DNA of 7,406 bases from Desulfobacterales bacterium (GTDB lineage Bacteria; Desulfobacterota; Desulfobacteria; Desulfobacterales; BuS5), in the NCBI GenBank assembly GCA_016735355.1, contig JAERRQ010000113.1, positions 1 through 7,406 on the forward strand, given 5' to 3'. Positions 6,793 to 7,406 of the stretch are shown here, one piece after another. The notes beneath the pieces were generated by a model. The model did no database searches. It was not told the DNA's origin and saw nothing but the letters and a program-made list of their open reading frames with translations. Numbering within the stretch: position 1 is the stretch's first letter; the number at the start of each line of letters is the position of its first letter. A program made the position numbers and the translations under genes.

Positions 6793-7140
6793 CTATGCAG
6801 CCCAAGCGGCAACTTTTTTTGTTTTAGATTTTATTTCCTTTAATCTTTTGTATAAAACCCTTATTTCCTCCTCAATTCCAGGCAATTCAAGCTGACGGTT
6901 TTTTTCAGAAGCATTACTGATAAGCTGTTTTGCTTCACTATATTTTCCAGCTTTAATAAAATCTCGAGCCTGACATAACTGGGAAGGCACTTCTGATTCT
7001 AATTCAACATGTCTATTGCAGCTCACCTGAGCGCCACAGCGAGGGCATTCCCTCACATCAATCGGGCCGCATCAAGAGCTTTGACAGATATATTTGAAAC
7101 CAGAAATCAAACCTTCATATTCACACTTATCGCATATCAT
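6793..7140 (-). CDS. Small zinc-ribbon protein with in-frame TGA at codon 23 (candidate selenoprotein or nonsense-disrupted gene)
   Basis: Read from the ATG at 7140, the gene gives 115 residues if the TGA at 7074-7072 is decoded. It begins MICDKCEYEGLISGFKYIC, then QSS-TGA-CGPIDVRECPRCG, continues through a third Cys region (C41) and ends in a charged helical tail (about 46-115). C3/C6 and C32/C35 form the two CxxC halves of a zinc ribbon, with C19, the TGA codon and C24 between them. Both halves lie in one frame, so this is not a frameshift. The start is strongly set by AAGGAGG 7 bases before the ATG. The alternative GTG at 7056 would give 87 residues, no good ribosome-binding site, and half a zinc ribbon. 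If TGA encodes selenocysteine the residue is U23, in C-x3-U-C, a plausible metal or redox site. If not, the gene is broken or recently mutated. Its function is unknown; it may bind zinc and a partner through the C-terminal helices. It is first on its strand before the 170-aa and VWA genes. Confidence 0.7.
7031..7070 (-). promoter_or_regulatory. SECIS-like stem-loop just after the in-frame TGA
   Basis: On the gene's strand a 7-bp stem, GUGAGGG (7056-7050) with CCCUCGC (7045-7039, one G·U pair), closes a 4-nt loop AAUG. A lower stem can form from GCG (7070-7068) with CGC (7033-7031) and CC (7066-7065) with GG (7035-7034), leaving one bulged G and an internal loop. The apical loop begins 22 nt after the TGA, within the 16-37 nt range described for bacterial SECIS elements. 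Against it, the usual G among the first two loop bases is absent unless the top G-C pair is open. The codons involved also spell the zinc-ribbon sequence, so chance is possible. Confidence 0.35.
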
Positions 7141-7406
7141 AAGAAAACCTCCTTTGTTTGATAGCACTAAGTTAAGCGATTAGCGATTAGCCTTGAAAAA
7201 TCAAGCTATTACATCAGCAAGAAATAACACCCAATGGGTGAAAATTTGTAATCGCAAAACATCTTGTAATTATTAAGCTTAAAGCTAACAGGGGCTTGGC
7301 TTTAACGTCGGCCAAGATTTAAAGCTCCAAAAAATGTAGGTAAAAAATTACTGAATAAACAGTAAGTTGCAATATAAACTACAAAAATTGGAGTACAGTG
7401 GCCGAA
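7141..7406. other. Non-coding region upstream of the zinc-ribbon gene, several small dyads
   Basis: No gene of useful size is visible in these 266 bases. They contain a 7-bp tandem repeat AGCGATT twice (7175-7188), a hairpin CTTGA/TCAAG (7192-7205), a dyad CACCC/GGGTG with a 3-nt loop (7228-7240), and an inverted repeat CTTGGC/GCCAAG (7295-7300 and 7311-7316). Any of these could be an operator or transcript end. A TTGGCC...GC arrangement over the last dyad, read on the - strand, has 11 rather than 10 bases between GG and GC, so it is not a good σ54 promoter. No promoter call is made. Confidence 0.3.
7148..7154 (-). promoter_or_regulatory. Strong ribosome-binding site fixing the zinc-ribbon gene start
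   Basis: The + strand CCTCCTT reads AAGGAGG on the gene's strand, a near-ideal Shine-Dalgarno, 7 bases before the ATG at 7140. It is the strongest such site in the window. It shows that translation is meant to begin upstream of the in-frame TGA rather than at the GTG at 7056. Confidence 0.85.

Noticed and set aside
6793..7056. Zinc-ribbon gene starting at GTG 7056 (87 aa)
   Set aside because: This start has no convincing ribosome-binding site and discards the first CxxC, while the ATG at 7140 has AAGGAGG at ideal spacing in the same frame.

Overview
The window is about 7.4 kb of AT-rich bacterial DNA. It carries a σ54-type two-component pair, a CobT/NorD-like VWA protein, two small genes of uncertain role, and several palindromic intergenic repeats. 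The style (hybrid PAS histidine kinase plus NtrC-type regulator, large repeat-filled spacers, a possible selenoprotein) fits a Desulfobacterota sulfate reducer such as a Desulfobacteraceae member. That placement is inference from gene content; nothing in the window is a taxonomic marker.

Layout from left to right. Positions 1-79 hold the last 25 codons of a + strand gene that begins outside the window. Positions 108-362 are a non-coding, MITE-like element with terminal inverted repeats. A leader of about 185 bp follows, then a + strand operon: a soluble PAS-PAS-HisKA-HATPase-REC hybrid kinase (548-2536) and, 30 bp later, an NtrC-family REC-AAA+-HTH regulator (2567-3967). Positions 3968-4123 form a palindrome-rich spacer between convergent genes. 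On the - strand lies a 569-aa VWA protein with an intact MIDAS (5833-4124). Upstream of it is a second, inverted copy of the MITE-like element (5908-6104) with a clear 9-bp target duplication. Then come a 170-aa protein (6627-6115) and a small zinc-ribbon gene (7140-6793). The last 266 bp are non-coding.

How the genes may work together. The kinase and regulator should form one cytoplasmic signalling pathway that activates σ54 promoters; no σ54 promoter was recognised in the window, so its targets are unknown. The three - strand genes may be remnants of one transcription unit (zinc ribbon, then 170-aa protein, then VWA) that the MITE has split. VWA proteins of this type normally work with a MoxR/CobS/NorQ-type AAA+ ATPase, and none is present here.

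The most notable point is the zinc-ribbon gene. A strong ribosome-binding site precedes an ATG at 7140, but the frame meets an in-frame TGA at codon 23 and then continues, in the same frame, into the second CxxC of the zinc ribbon. A stem-loop follows the TGA at about the distance expected of a bacterial SECIS element. The TGA is either a selenocysteine codon or a nonsense mutation; the sequence alone cannot decide.
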